DNA of 64,000 bases from Symsagittifera roscoffensis (lineage: Eukaryota; Xenacoelomorpha; Acoela; Convolutidae). The position numbers and the translations under genes were made by a program. Shown here piece after piece: positions 11,401-22,805 of this stretch (position 1 is its first letter; each line of letters starts with the position of its first letter). The stretch covers positions 28,277,301 through 28,341,300 of the forward strand of contig NC_087066.1 of assembly GCF_963678635.1 (NCBI RefSeq), read 5' to 3'. The notes under the pieces were generated by a model that was given only the letters and a program-made list of their open reading frames with translations, searched no databases and was not told the DNA's origin.

Positions 11401-13935
11401 TCATTGTAAATTTGGTTGCTGTGCTACAATGTGAGTAACTCGACTTCGTGGATATCTCTGAATTGTAGAGATGTGCTCTGTTAGGGTTATATTCCTGTAA
11501 TTTCCTGGTACTAAAGATGATGGATGGTTATTTTGTAAAGTGTGTAATTGTGGTGCAGTAGGCGTCGTGTTTCTAGTGTCTTGTGAGTTATCATATGTAT
11601 TAGATGTGGTTAATAGTTTTTTATTATATTCATTTATTTGAGCGTCTAAAACGATTTTGTTAACTGAGGTTGAAAATATTCCGAAAAATCTTGCGAAAAG
11701 AATGCGTGCTACACTTGCTTGTTTGTTAACTTGTGTGTGTGTGTGTATTGCGCATGTATTATAGATTTCTTTGATTAATGAAAAGAGAAAACCAAAAAAG
11801 GTAAACATTGCATATAAAATAGTCAATTTTTCTAAAATATAGTAGGGCCATCCTGAAAAGGCGGGTAGTTCATTTTTCAAAATTACAAAACTAAAGATAT
11901 TGATAGGTGATATATCTTGTGGTCGGTACTTTTCACCGTTTAAATAAATATATTCTTTTATATCTTTAAAGTATCCACTGTAGTCTTGTGTGCAGATGTC
12001 TGAAAATCCTGCGGTTTCTGCAAATTTTCTAAAGTTTTGATCAATGGATTGTCTTTTTATTTTATCCATTTGTGTAAGAAGTTCTTGAAATTGTTGTGTC
12101 CGGATGTTATTTTGTATATCTGATCAAGAGTGTATACCTATTGATTGGAAATCTACATTTGGGTTTCTAGCAATAGTTTTAATACTTTAGGGTGAAAATT
12201 TACTTAATGGTGGCAACGGTGTAGGATATGGTGTGAGAAGATAATATTTATCTTCATCGGGGTTTAACTGTACAACATTACGGCGATTTTCAGATCCACA
12301 TGGGACAGCTGTATCCCTAAAATTTGTTTTTCTAAAAAGTGTGTCAACAAAATGTACTTTATTTTTGCAGAATATGGGGATTCTTTTGTACCATCTTTTG
12401 TCTTCAAATACATATAATGGTGATACTTTTTCCGTACATGCGTAGTACCATAAACTATTTCCTTCGAAGTCAAAAAAATTGGCACTATTTCCTGACAACA
12501 AATATCCTGCCTAAGGTAATTTTAAAACTGCAAGTGCAAGTGATTGTAAAGTTTGTGTTCCTTCAAGTTCACATAAGTGATGAAGCGTTTCTAGTTCTGA
12601 TAGTGACATTTTTGAAAAATTCTACTTATTTTTAGTCTAATTTCATGTCTACGAGGATGTTATAGAGAATTGCACCAAAATAGGTGTTGTTTATATGTGA
12701 TAGTTCTTGTAAGCGTGTACTGCGTTTGTCTTGTGGTCAAAGTTTCCCACCAGTTCTTCCTGTGTTTTTTAGAAAGATCACTGGGATGTATGAGTTTTCG
12801 TCATTTTTATTTTCATACAAGGGTTTTTAGCAAATTATCAGTTTTCCTGTATTCATTTTGAATTTTTTTTCGTATTCGACAAGAATTTCTGAGTATTGTG
12901 TTGTATAAAATGGAGTGTTATATTTGCAACCGAGTTCTGTTTCTGGGTAGACTTGAAAACGTGTCAATTTGTTTTCTATATTATTGATATCTTTGAAATG
13001 TTGACTAATTTGTCTGATTTTTTCAGGGTTTACTTTATCATAAGGGATGGATTGAATTGAGTATTTTTGATTAAATTTGATCATTCTTGCGTGTATTCTT
13101 GCAACATAAAATGTGATACATGTGTCTTCGGGGAATCAAACAATTGTTGCTTGTGTTCTTGTTGTTGGATTGCAATATCCTTGGTCATTTTTTCAAAGTA
13201 ATCGTATTCCTTGATAATTTATAGTGTCGTCTTTTAAATCTCGTGTTAATTGTACTTTTTTTAATTGAATTTTCCGATGAAAAAAAATAATTTCTTGATA
13301 TTTTTTGTTTTTTGTGTCAGCTTTGCAATAAATATAGTTGTTTATACCAAAGTGTGGTATCCAATTTTTATCATAGACATCATAAGGTAATCGTCCATGT
13401 GAGCCGGGGAATGGTTATTTGTCATCTAATTTTATAAGACCCTGATGTGCAGAGTCTGGAAAAATTTGAAAATTTAACAAAATTCAGTTTGTACCTTTAT
13501 TTGTGGTTAATTTTAACCGATTAAGTTCGTTTTTTCATTCTTCGGGGCTATGATGTAAAAGTTTTTCTATGTTAATTAGATAGAAAGATTCCTGATCAAG
13601 TCTATTTTATTTCCATTTGAGACTTGGGAACAAAGTAGTTTTTTCTCTGAGAATATTGCTGTAAATTTTATCCTATCAATGTTGTAGCTCGGGCTTTTGA
13701 ATAAAGTGTGGCTATTATATTTGTTGTTTCAATTTCTTGTGGTTCAGATTCGCATTGAGTTACTTGGTTTATGGCGTATTTATGTAAGGTTTTTTGTTCA
13801 ATTTCTTCACAATCATAATGTGTGACTAATAAGTCTTGTGGTCCTGTTCGAAGGGAAAAGTTTTTATGTGATGTTGGTTTTTAAAAAAAGGGGAGAGATG
13901 CTTTGGGTGAAAAAGATTATTAAAAGAAACATGTG
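11401..13935 (-). pseudogene. Envelope-like glycoprotein gene of a retroelement, broken
   Basis: On the - strand a short hydrophobic leader is readable near 13935 (ATG followed by FLLIIFFT). A long ectodomain follows: open stretches at about 13870-13690, 13480-13240 and 13084-12827, then about 12640-12187, the latter with WYYACTEKVSPLYVF and a Cys-Gly-Ser-rich segment. The final open frame (12069-11401) contains a hydrophobic membrane segment (YAMFTFFGFLFSLIKEI) followed by a ~110-residue Asn/Thr-rich tail. Leader, ectodomain, C-terminal membrane anchor and cytoplasmic tail fit a class I membrane glycoprotein. Similar ORFs lie 3' of pol in Ty3-like elements of several invertebrates (recalled from family knowledge, not searched). 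At least five stops or frameshifts break the gene. Confidence 0.55.
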
Positions 13936-14975
13936 TAGGATAGTCCCGAATATGGGTTATAGAAGGGGATGTATCCAAATGTCTTTTTTGTATATCTATC
14001 GTATTTATAAATAAGTTCTGTTGTGATAAATGGGGGAGGTAATGATTGAGCTGTCATATTTGGTGGAGCTAAGGGGAGAGGGCGATGAATTAAATTGCTT
14101 AACTTTACTGTTGTTTCAAATTTAAGTGTTATATTGTCTTGTGTGAGGATTTGTATGTTGTGTTCCTGTATTTTTTTGTGAGTGACGTGTCTATTTTGTA
14201 GTCTGCTGAGTGCCCAGTTATGTAGTCAATCAAATAATGAAGGGGTGCTACGAATGTATTCCAATCTAATCGTAGGGGTATATTATTGGTTAAATGTTCC
14301 TTATATCTATCGTCCAAATCTGTAGGAAAATTTGGAGGAAATGATGTTGTTGAGGTCTGACTTATTGAAGGGGTTGAAAGAGGTGAGAGGGTTTCTGGTA
14401 GTGGAAAGAATGTTAACCAAGTTTGATTCACCTTGAATGAAAGCTTGTGTCATCCAATGTGGGAGATGTTGTGTTGAAGTTGGGGGGTTAAAGGAATTTT
14501 CACAGATTTGTTCGGATGTGGGGGATCCGATGGTATTTTCGGATTTATTTGTTGTGAGGTAGATTGTAATGGCGGGGGGGGGGGGGGGGGTACTTCGATT
14601 TGTAATACTGGAAAGATCTAAAGGATTTGGGTTTGATGATCAGGGTATAAGAAAATGAACTCTGGGAGTTGTAAATTTTCTATTTCGTCTTGGATTTATA
14701 ATTTGTCGATTTATTGTAAATGTATTTGGTTTTAACTTGGATGTCTTGTTCTATTAGGGTCTTGCTGAAGAGAACTGTATATTATATGTTGGTTCGTATC
14801 GTGGTTCGCTTAGGGGTGCATGGCGAATTACAGGCTCTAAAGGTTCTAATAATAGTGAATGTCTTTCCTCAAATGTATATGGGTTTTCTAGAAAAGGGAT
14901 ACGTGTTAATGATTGAGGGTGATTTGTCTGACTGGATGTTGGTGTTGTTGAGATTCCCGGGATAGTATTTGACAT
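13936..14975 (-). pseudogene. Pro/Ser-rich ORF fragments upstream of the envelope-like gene
   Basis: Two open pieces (14975-14754 and 14431-14129) plus an open stretch near 14060-13940 run into the envelope leader with a possible overlap. Composition is Pro, Ser, Thr and Leu rich. No catalytic motif was found, so this may be the tail of a Pol polyprotein or a separate accessory ORF. A poly-G run of 18 or so at ~14573-14590 interrupts it. Confidence 0.3.
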
Positions 14976-15002
14976 TGGTCGAGATATTGGTAGAGAACTA
15001 TT

Positions 15003-15042
15003 TTTATAACCAATTATAAATTCTAGTTTAGAACTGGTTCCA
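15003..15042. repeat. Right 40-bp direct repeat flanking the env-bearing element
   Basis: Partner of 7460-7499 in the same orientation, 39 of 40 bases identical. Sequence beyond both copies (CCCATCCGG versus GGAGGTATT) is unrelated. Confidence 0.8.
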
Positions 15043-15319
15043 GGAGGTATTTTTTACGATTGTTATTTTTTGAAATGCTTCACCATAGAAAAAGATGACA
15101 TACCTCGTATCAGTTTTTTGTTTCTGACTGCGGCGTTGACAAATTTCTGATCTATTCCATCAAAAAGATAAATTGGAACAAGGATAGTCGTTGGGTGTTC
15201 AGGTCGACCTCAAATTGGGTTATTTTTATTCATAGTAAAAAAGATAAAATGATCTCAGCAATAGCTAGAACTTCAATATACTCGATAGCAGTACTTAATT
15301 AAGAATGAATTATTTGAAT

Positions 15320-15750
15320 CAGGGGCGGATCTAGGATTTTCTCGAGGGGGGGGCGGATTTTCAAAAAAATTTTGAAAATTTTGACGACCTTTTTTTTTTT
15401 TTTTAGGTCGATCAGATTGATTTTCCGAGCTCTCCCTAAGCAGTAAAAAGACCCTGTTTTGGCCAAATTTTCTGCGCCGCAGGCAATTTTTTGAAAAAAC
15501 AGGTCAAAAAAGCCGTTTTTGGTCACTTTTTGGAAAATTTTGAAAAAAAACGCGTTTTTTGGCGCGCGCTCCCCCTCAAAACTAGTATATATTGGCGCCG
15601 AAGGCGCCTTTAGAAAAATTTTAGGGTCGGTCGGCCAAAATTGGATTTCTTAAAAAGTACCAAAGGGGGGACCCTTTGGGTTGGCAGGGGTTCGAATCCC
15701 TGAGGGGGGGGGGGCGTCCGCCCCCCCCCCCCCCCCTAAATCCGCCCCTG
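15320..15750. mobile_element. hAT-type MITE with 8-bp target-site duplication
   Basis: Starts CAGGGGCGGATCTAGGATTT and ends AAATCCGCCCCTG, near-perfect terminal inverted repeats. It is flanked on both sides by the identical 8 bases ATTTGAAT (15312-15319 and 15751-15758). An 8-bp duplication and CAGGGG termini are hallmarks of the hAT superfamily. The 431-bp interior is G- and C-run rich and encodes no transposase, so it is non-autonomous. Confidence 0.93.
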
Positions 15751-15779
15751 ATTTGAATTCACTGTTCAATTAAAACTTA

Positions 15780-16860
15780 TAACCATATCATAAGCTCACT
15801 CGCTCCTTTTTTCGTTAAAACACCGTACACCTCAAACTGGTTTTAAAATTTTTAATACCGGTTCAATGAAAATAGAACTGAAAAAGCATTGAAATTATGC
15901 ATCAAACAACCTATCTTAAAAATCATTTAACTTACATGCTTTTGCGTAGGAAAAAAAAAGCAAAAAAATTAAACACAACCGAAGACAAAGATTTTCCCCA
16001 CTTTCAGATAGGTCACCATTAAAGAAAGTCACCAGATATGATGCAGTAGAGAGTCTAGAGTGATGTAGAGAAACATAGTCGTAGCGTTAACAAACTCAAA
16101 ACATAATTGTATCTTTATATGATTTTAACATAGAATTAAGCTTTTTTATTATTATCGTTTCATTTTAAACCAAAAGAGTGATTTTTCCGACAAATGAGAG
16201 CTATGTATGATGGATGCCCTGGTAAATATCGTTATTGAGAGACAATAGGAATGTGGTTTCTGAAATTTTTTGTCAATTCTTTCAAACTTAGAAATTTATT
16301 CCTACATCAGTGTTAAAAATGAAATAAATATTCAAATATCAAAGGTTTTTTAAGCACAACTCAACTTTCTTGTAAGTTCAATGACTATGAGTTGTCATGC
16401 CAAGTTTGCTATTTGATATTCAAACTGTAGTGCAATGAAGTGGTTCAAAATTGAAGAAAAGATGGTAAAGATTATCAGTTTTTATTAGAAAGGGTATTAG
16501 TTTTTCTTGGCAAGGTTATCTTGGCCTGGAGAGGAAAGCAATAAAAAAAATGGTTCATGAATGAGGATTTAGAATGTTTTTATGATCTACTTTTTATCTA
16601 AACTTAGCTGTAATTCAACAATTGAATGATTCAATTAGTCATGAATTGAGCCTTGTGTAAAAAAAAGATTGCAGGATTTTTTCAAAAAAAGTATCCTAAT
16701 TGGCAGAAAAGTGATTTTGGAGCTATCTAATTTTGAATTGCCGAGTAATTTCATGTGGGTTACAAAGCAATGTTGCCTGCTGGCAAGCGCGCAGAAGTGG
16801 AAAAGTTAGCAAATGGGGCTTATTTTGTTGAGTGCCATTTATGATGTATGTGAAAACTTA
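15780..16860. repeat. Segmental direct repeat, copy 1
   Basis: Aligns in order with 17745-18540. Shared landmarks: AAACACC..AC..CTTCAAAC.GGTTTT, CAATGACTATGAGTTGTCATG, TTATTAGTTTTTC.TGGCAA, GGTTCATGAATGAGGATT, GTTACACA/GTTACAAA..CAATG region, and AAATGGG.C.TATTT..TTGAGTGC. Divergence and indels indicate an old duplication. No coding content seen. Confidence 0.8.
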
Positions 16861-17744
16861 AAGAAAACTTAAAAAAACTTAAAGAAAAAATTAGAAAATG
16901 ATAGCACTCCACTTGGCTGATTTCAGTGATTGCTGTAAGAATGATTTATGTCTTATTGATGTTTAATAAATGTTGTTTTGTGCAATTAACTACGTAGTCG
17001 TATTGGATTTGTGTAATTTTATCATTACCCCATTCTGTTAGAAATAAAAAAAATTTGAGTAAATAAAAAAAAAAAAAAAATTTCAGTAAAAGTGCGTAAA
17101 AATTCTACAGACGAGATCTTTTGATTGAGGCAAGTATTCAAGCTTGCATTATAGAATTTATGATTAGCCGCTAGTTTCATTACTGCGAGGCTTTGTAAAA
17201 AAAAATAAATCTGTTTTTTGAAAAAAAAAACTAATGGAGACATCAGTTTCGGTTTTTTTTCGGAACGCTTCATCAAAGAAAATAAAGAACTACTTTCTCT
17301 CACTGCGAGGCCGGAAATTGTCGCATTTTTTTTCTCCAAAAAAAACGAAAATGGAATAAGGAAAGTCGGCTGCTGTTCACGTAGCACATACATTTCCGAC
17401 CTTAATAAATAAAACTTTTTTTTCATATTGTAATATTTTATTTAGAGTATGATAAGCAGATCTCATCAAAAGATAGAATTTCAATCTAGCACGATTTGAT
17501 TAGGTAGCATCTGTTTGATAGCATCTATTTGATTAAAAATGAATAAAAAATTATGAATGAAAAAAGAAATGAATGAAAAAATATTGATTGAAAGTTATTT
17601 GGACTTATTCAATTTTTTGCCAAAAGTTTTCAAAATTTTTAATCCAAAGAAGGCGCAACAAAAAAATTTAAATTTAATTAAAATGAATTACTAGAAATTT
17701 TCAAAGCTCAGTTAAAGGTTATTTTCCTATTATAAGTTTTTTGC
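16861..17744. other. Spacer between the two segmental repeats, no gene seen
   Basis: AT-rich DNA with poly-A tracts (17066-17081) and simple GAATGAAAAA repeats around 17540-17580. Open frames here are created by A/T runs and show no domain. Confidence 0.5.
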
Positions 17745-18540
17745 AGCTTAGTTCGTTCAAACACCAGACTCTTCAAACCGGTTTTCACTTTTTAATACCA
17801 CTTGAATCAAATTAGAACTGCAATGGCTTTAACATGATGCACCAATCAAAACATAATAATGATACTTTAATTCAACTGGTTTTGGGTTAAAATAGTTTGA
17901 AGATTAAAACACAATCAAATTTAGGAATGTGGTTGCTACTAGTTTTTAGTCAGTTCTTTCGAACACAAAAACTTTTTCTAACAACTTTTTCTGAAAAAAA
18001 TGAAACTGAAGTATTTAAATTTCAAAGTGTTTTCACTATTTTTTCCTAAGTTAGCTTACTTGTAATAGCAATGACTATGAGTTGTCATGTCAAATTTACT
18101 GAAAAAACAAGCTTAGTGTAGTGCAAAGCATTTTGTGCAAATTGAAGTACTGTTAGGCAAGATTATTAGTTTTTCCTGGCAAAGTTAACTTGACTTGGAA
18201 AAAAACAATCTAAAATAAATAATTATTTCCGGTGGTTCATGAATGAGGATTGAGAATGATTTTTTTATCTAAGAATCAACTAAGTGAAATTGGGGCACTT
18301 TAAGTGATTGAGTAATTTAGTCAAGAATGGAGTCTTGTGTGAAAAATTCGCAGGATTTTTTCAAAAAACAACTACTTATTTGGCAGGATAGTGATATTGG
18401 AGTAGTCAAATTTGATAGCTTGAGTCAATTCTTGTGGTTTACACATCATGGTTAGGTATCTGCAAGCGTGCAGAAAAGCAAAAGTTGTTAAATGGGCCAT
18501 ATTTAATTGAGTGCGTTTGATGATGTACATTAAGAGACCA
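17745..18540. repeat. Segmental direct repeat, copy 2
   Basis: Second, shorter copy of the 15780-16860 segment, same orientation, about 1.7-2 kb downstream. See that entry for landmarks. Confidence 0.8.
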
Positions 18541-18548
18541 TGCGCATT

Positions 18549-18911
18549 TTATGAATTACCAGCAGATTCCGCAACAGGTCAAAATCAGATTTGTTGCGGA
18601 ATTCGAAAGAATACTACTTTTCTTTGATTTTCTTTGCTGTTTTGGATTCCACAAACAAATAGCTATAACTCTGTACTGCTAAAAATTGCTCCGAAAAAGT
18701 TATTGCTCATAAATCCCGCATTTCTATAGTTAGCAATTCCAGCTCTAGTATTTAATTATTAGTATGCAAATTCAAGTATAAACAAAATTGCGGAATCCAC
18801 CTGAATTTTGCGGAATTTGTTCACATTCGCGAGTTCCGCTGGCAAATTTTGCGGAATCCTCTTACAGTTGCGGAATCCAGAACAACTAGCTATAATCGCT
18901 TGATGCGGAAT
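18549..18911. repeat. Cluster of TTGCGGAATYC motifs in both orientations
   Basis: About eight occurrences of a GCGGAAT core in 360 bases: at ~18551 (reverse), 18596, 18793, 18816, 18836 (reverse), 18850, 18875 and 18905. Spacing is irregular, so it is not a simple tandem array. In an otherwise AT-rich stretch this CpG-containing word is far above chance. Confidence 0.75.
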
Positions 18912-19022
18912 TCAAAACAAAACAAATGTGTTGACACAATTAACATTACAGGTATTTGTACTCGAAATCCACAGAGTTTTTGCAAGTGAAATCCTTTTAC
19001 ATTTAGAAACCTGTTCAAAAAT

Positions 19023-19088
19023 TTGTCTCATGAATCCAGAAACATACAGACAAAAATTGTGCGCCTATCCAGTGCACAGTTTGGCTTC
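19023..19088. repeat. Dispersed 66-bp repeat, copy 1
   Basis: Matches 58895-58962 with few differences. The shared core is ACATACAGACA, then AAATTGTGCGCCTATCCAGT and GCA.AGTTTGGC. Two copies 40 kb apart indicate an interspersed element; its ends are not defined by two copies. Confidence 0.8.
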
Positions 19089-19256
19089 GTAATGCATGAG
19101 CAATTATATAGAAACGTGCGGTATCGCGAAAATTAAAAAATGAAAGCACTCGCATGGCTGATGGTGAGAAACTGATTGGGAAGACTGTGTTATTTTCCGT
19201 TGTTTTCCTAAACTCGTGTATTGTTACATGTTACATGTTGACCAGAGTTTTTCTAA

Positions 19257-19472
19257 GTCGCAACATAGGCCGCACAGAGTCGCTACATACCCATTTTGAG
19301 TCGCAATGGTCGCAACATACCTTTTTTGGGTCGCGCAAAGTCGCAACATATCTTTTTTGCGTCGCGCAAAGTCACAACACACCCATTTTGAGTCGCAATC
19401 ATAGCAAAATAGTCATTTGGGATGCAATGGTTGGAACATAACCATTTTGAGTAGCAATGGTTGCAACAAAAG
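19257..19472. repeat. 30-31-bp minisatellite, about seven units
   Basis: Tandem units of the form GTCGCAACATAC, CATTTTGAGTCGCAATG. Successive units are 30, 31, 31, 30, 29 and 30 bases long with a partial unit at each end. Two adjacent 31-mers (with GGGTCGCGCAAA / GCGTCGCGCAAA) are nearly identical; outer units have drifted. Open frames across it on either strand are a product of the repeat. Confidence 0.85.
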
Positions 19473-20994
19473 TCCCCGAACTCGCCCGGGATCAGCACCC
19501 AAAGCAATGCAAATGCACACAATTACACAAAAAATACAAACAACAAGAAATTACACAACAAAAATGTTTTCGTCACCATAATAATCTACAATAAATTATT
19601 TAAATTACCAAAATTCTATGCAACATTTAACACATAACGAAACGCAAACATTAGACTACTAAAATGAACAAGCAGAGTCAATTCAACTTACATGTTTTGA
19701 AATTAGTGGGCGAGCAGTATATGGCGTTCAATTTCTGACTTTTATTAGATTTTTTACTTTCACTCAATGTTTGGGTTTCCGGCTAATGCTAGATTTTTTG
19801 TGGAGCATTTTTTTTTGAAATGAAATCATTTGTGGTAGAACATGAAACTTATCATAAACCGAGTCTAGTTTTGTCCCATTATTATTGTTTCCAAAGCTGC
19901 ATGAACTGCTTTGTCCGTAGTTGTTGTTGGGGGATCTTAGGGTGGATTGTGTGGTGGAAAATCCTTAATAGTGTTCGGATTAGCAGTTTCGAATTATTTT
20001 GTTTTAGTTTTTTTTGCGTTTGTGTTCTATATAATATTCCTCTGCAAAAATGATCATTAAGACTGTTGCTAGTACAAAAGCAATTCTTGTTTTCTGATGC
20101 ATTTATAAAGTGTCAGAGTTAGAGAAGCTAGAAAGGCGAGAAAGTTTATGAAAAGAAAAAAGATGTCTTTTCTTCTGAGTAAACTTCGAAACTTGCATGA
20201 AATTTTTAAGCTTCGTACCATCATTGACTAAGTGTTCAATGGCTTTGGAGAAAAAACCTAGGTTTGGATGAGGGAATAGAAAACTATAAATCGGCTGCAA
20301 AAGGTTAGAAAAATTAGAAGAGCAAGTTCTAAAAAATCAGTGATGTAAAAAATACAAAATTTTAAAAAATGTTGAAAAAAATGAAAGAAAAATTGAAATG
20401 ATTACTTCAAGTTGTACAACTGTGTTGGAAAGAAGCAGTTGAAAATTAATATGCTCTGCCGATTTATTCTTTATTTTTTTTGGAGTTGAAATCATGTGGA
20501 GTTGGATTTTTGATTGATATTTGACATGTGGGTTGGGTATCGAGAGTTTTTGGTGAATGAAAGTCTGGGTATCGAGGTAATAATTTTCTGGTTCCTGCTT
20601 TTATTTGTGGAATGATTAGGGTTTTTTGGGAGATAGAAGGCTAAATGATCCGCTTGATTTTTGTATTTTATGTTTATTTAGCTTTTTCCTTTCGGTTACA
20701 AATAGGATATAAATTGAGACAAAAATATTGATTTTTATATTGATTGATATTAGAAGGTTGTTACTTTTATACGATACTTATTTAGGTTGTCAGATAGGAG
20801 GGTAGTACTTATTTTGAACTGGAGTTCATTGACTACTGGTTTTAGATCTAGTTCTAGGTGGACATATATCCCTGAATAATGGTGGTGATGTTCGAAGAAA
20901 AATGAGATGATAACAAACTTTTTTGATTGGCTGATTTTGAACTAGTTATTTTGAGGAACAAAATGAATGTTTGTAGATGGAAATGACTTCAAGC
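19473..20994. other. Non-coding stretch, weak ORF pieces on the - strand
   Basis: No recognised gene. On the - strand a 65-residue open frame (20300-20103) is followed by a short ORF starting at 20102 with a hydrophobic, signal-peptide-like start. Both lie 3' of the Pol-tail fragment at 21732-21210 and could be eroded parts of the same element, but no domain supports this. Confidence 0.4.
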
Positions 20995-21209
20995 TTTGAG
21001 TAAAAAGATTTCGACATTAATGATTAATCAGAGGGTTTCTGGAATTTAACTTTCTTTAACATTTTAGATTGGGAAATAAAATCTTTTTAATCTTTTCTTG
21101 GTTGATTTCTAGGATGATTGGAGTGATTGTAATTTTTTTTGCTATTGGAACTTTTTTCTTTTAATTTATGATTTTTTCTTTGTTTTTAGGCTGTTGGATT
21201 TGGAAGTCT

Positions 21210-21732
21210 TCAAGATATTTCAAATTGAGTTATAATGGGTGGCTGTGGTAAAAGACTGAAATGTGTTGTTTTCTGTTTATTATCATTTTCCGTTTCTTTG
21301 TCGACATTGTGTACTCCTGTAAATGAATAAAATTGTGTTTGTTCACGAAGGGTTACAATTTTTGGTAGTTTGGTAGAAAATTGTTCCTAAGCTGTACGAT
21401 TTCTTTTTTGTTGTGATCAATATGTTTATATTTGACGTCTTTTCCTATAATTTCAAATGGGCCTTCTCTAACAGGTTGTAGCTTTTTTTAAATTCCTTAT
21501 TGATTTATGAAGATTGAAATTTAACAAATGCTCCTATGAATTTTGTATGGGTTTGAATGTATCTTCCTAGTAAATCAACTTCATAGTGGTTGTTTTGGCA
21601 ATCTAGATAAAGTGGAAGTTGTTCCAAGGTATTTATTTGCTTAGTGTCGGAGTCAAATTTTACTGCATATTTACATTCTAATCGTGGTGATTTTTTGTCT
21701 TTTGCGAGAAAATATTTTTTGTTTTGTGGCAT
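21210..21732 (-). pseudogene. C-terminal tail of an LTR-retroelement Pol, copy 1
   Basis: On the - strand an open frame starts at 21732 and is followed, after frameshifts, by LQPVREGPFEIIGKDVKY and a Lys/Asn-rich tail. The GPFEI segment matches the GPY/F-type module that follows the integrase core in Ty3-like Pol proteins. A short indel near 21350 creates a stop absent from copies 2 and 3, so this copy is the most degraded. No integrase core is present upstream. Confidence 0.6.
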
Positions 21733-22384
21733 TTTTATAGTTGGTTTTGTTTAAAAATTTAGGTGGTTCACTTTGTCTAAGTGTATCTGGTAAGGCAAGG
21801 TTTTTGCCTGCAGTGCAACTCATATGTAGGTTTGGAGAATTCAATAAAAAAAGTTAAATACCGTATACTCTATGGTTTGGATTAGATTTCGTGTCCGTTT
21901 TTTTTTTGTAAAAATCAACGGTGGTATAGTAGTGTACGTTCACCTAGAAATTTTATAGCACGTTTCCTTATGCTTTTAAATCTATTTCGTTGGAATCTTT
22001 TTTGTTCATTCTGTTTGCTCAGTTTCTACGAAACATTTTTCGTACAACAAAAGATTTTCTTTTCTGGATAAATTTTTCTGAACTACAATTTTTTATTTGG
22101 GATCAAACTGAAATGAAATGAGGTAAAATGAGTGAGAAGTTTTTTTTCAACACAATAAAATTAATATAATCAGGTTGGGCAAAAAGATCGTTTGTACAGA
22201 GGCCATTTTTTGTTATTTTTGGGTTAAATTTTAAGTCTTATCAACACAATGTCAGTTTTAACAGAAAACATTTGAAATTTTGGCCTCTTTTGTAAAAACG
22301 AAAAATAGTTTAATCGTGCATCCAACTTTCACAAAAATATTTGCATGAGAGGCCACAACTTCAAAAAAACTCTTGTTAAAACTA

Positions 22385-22805
22385 AAATTGTGTTGATAAA
22401 TTGATTTTCCTTGTGAAGATAAAGTTGCCCTAAGATAGACAAAACTTTCATCTAAGGTCTGCATGTTTTGGAGGAAAAAAAGGAGAGAGAACTTGTTTCT
22501 AAAAAACTGAAGGTTTTTTTGTCATCGAGGCAGCTTCATGAGAAAATTCTGTAGAGAAATGAAATTTAGTGCTGATTATGAAAAAACAGTTGAATCGTGC
22601 TTTCGAAGGTCATCACTTAGTTTCATTTCTTTCCAAAGTTTTCAAATGAAGCTGCCTCAATGGAAAAAAGTCTTAAGTTTTTCAGAAACATGTTTTCTGT
22701 CAGTTTTTTTTCTTCCAAAATATACAGACCTTATGTGAAGTTTTTGACTATTTTAATGCAACCTTGTCTTCAGAATGAAAATCACGTGAATTTGTTGCAC
22801 GTGAA
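22385..22805. repeat. Large imperfect inverted repeat inside the 3-kb unit
   Basis: The reverse complement of 22385-22545 aligns with 22645-22805: GAGGCAGCTTCAT against AATGAAGCTGCCTC near the centre, then TTAGAAACAAG/TCAGAAACATG, CCTCCAAAACATGCAGACC/CTTCCAAAATATACAGACC and the GTCTAT.TTA...GCAAC segment. The same structure recurs at about 25405-25825 and 28423-28840, and a weaker version near 30340-30480. Transcribed, it would fold into a long hairpin. Confidence 0.75.

Larger units (their letters stand above)
7460..15042 (-). mobile_element. Decayed retroelement carrying an envelope-like gene
   Basis: A 7.58-kb segment bounded by 40-bp direct repeats (7460-7499 and 15003-15042, one mismatch). 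All recognisable ORF pieces lie on the - strand. Their 5'-to-3' order is: proline-rich ORF fragments (14975-13936), an envelope-like glycoprotein (13935-11401), further broken ORFs (11364-9683), and a diverged 500-bp tandem duplication (9372-8382). Many stops and frameshifts mark it as a relic. No reverse transcriptase or integrase core could be read inside, so it may be an internally deleted copy or two nested elements. Assignment as a retroelement rests on the envelope-like ORF plus the flanking direct repeats. Confidence 0.55.

Noticed and set aside
15299-15526. - strand open frame over the MITE
   Set aside because: It arises from the MITE interior and flank, not from a gene.
15700-15736. 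CRISPR-like or regulatory G/C-run array
   Set aside because: Simple G and C homopolymers inside the MITE; no spacer-repeat organisation and the DNA is eukaryotic.
17025-17426. 133-codon - strand open frame
   Set aside because: Made of A/T homopolymer runs (poly Lys/Phe); no domain or exon context.
20003-20102. Short - strand ORF with a signal-peptide-like start
   Set aside because: Too short, stops soon, and no domain or splice partner supports it.
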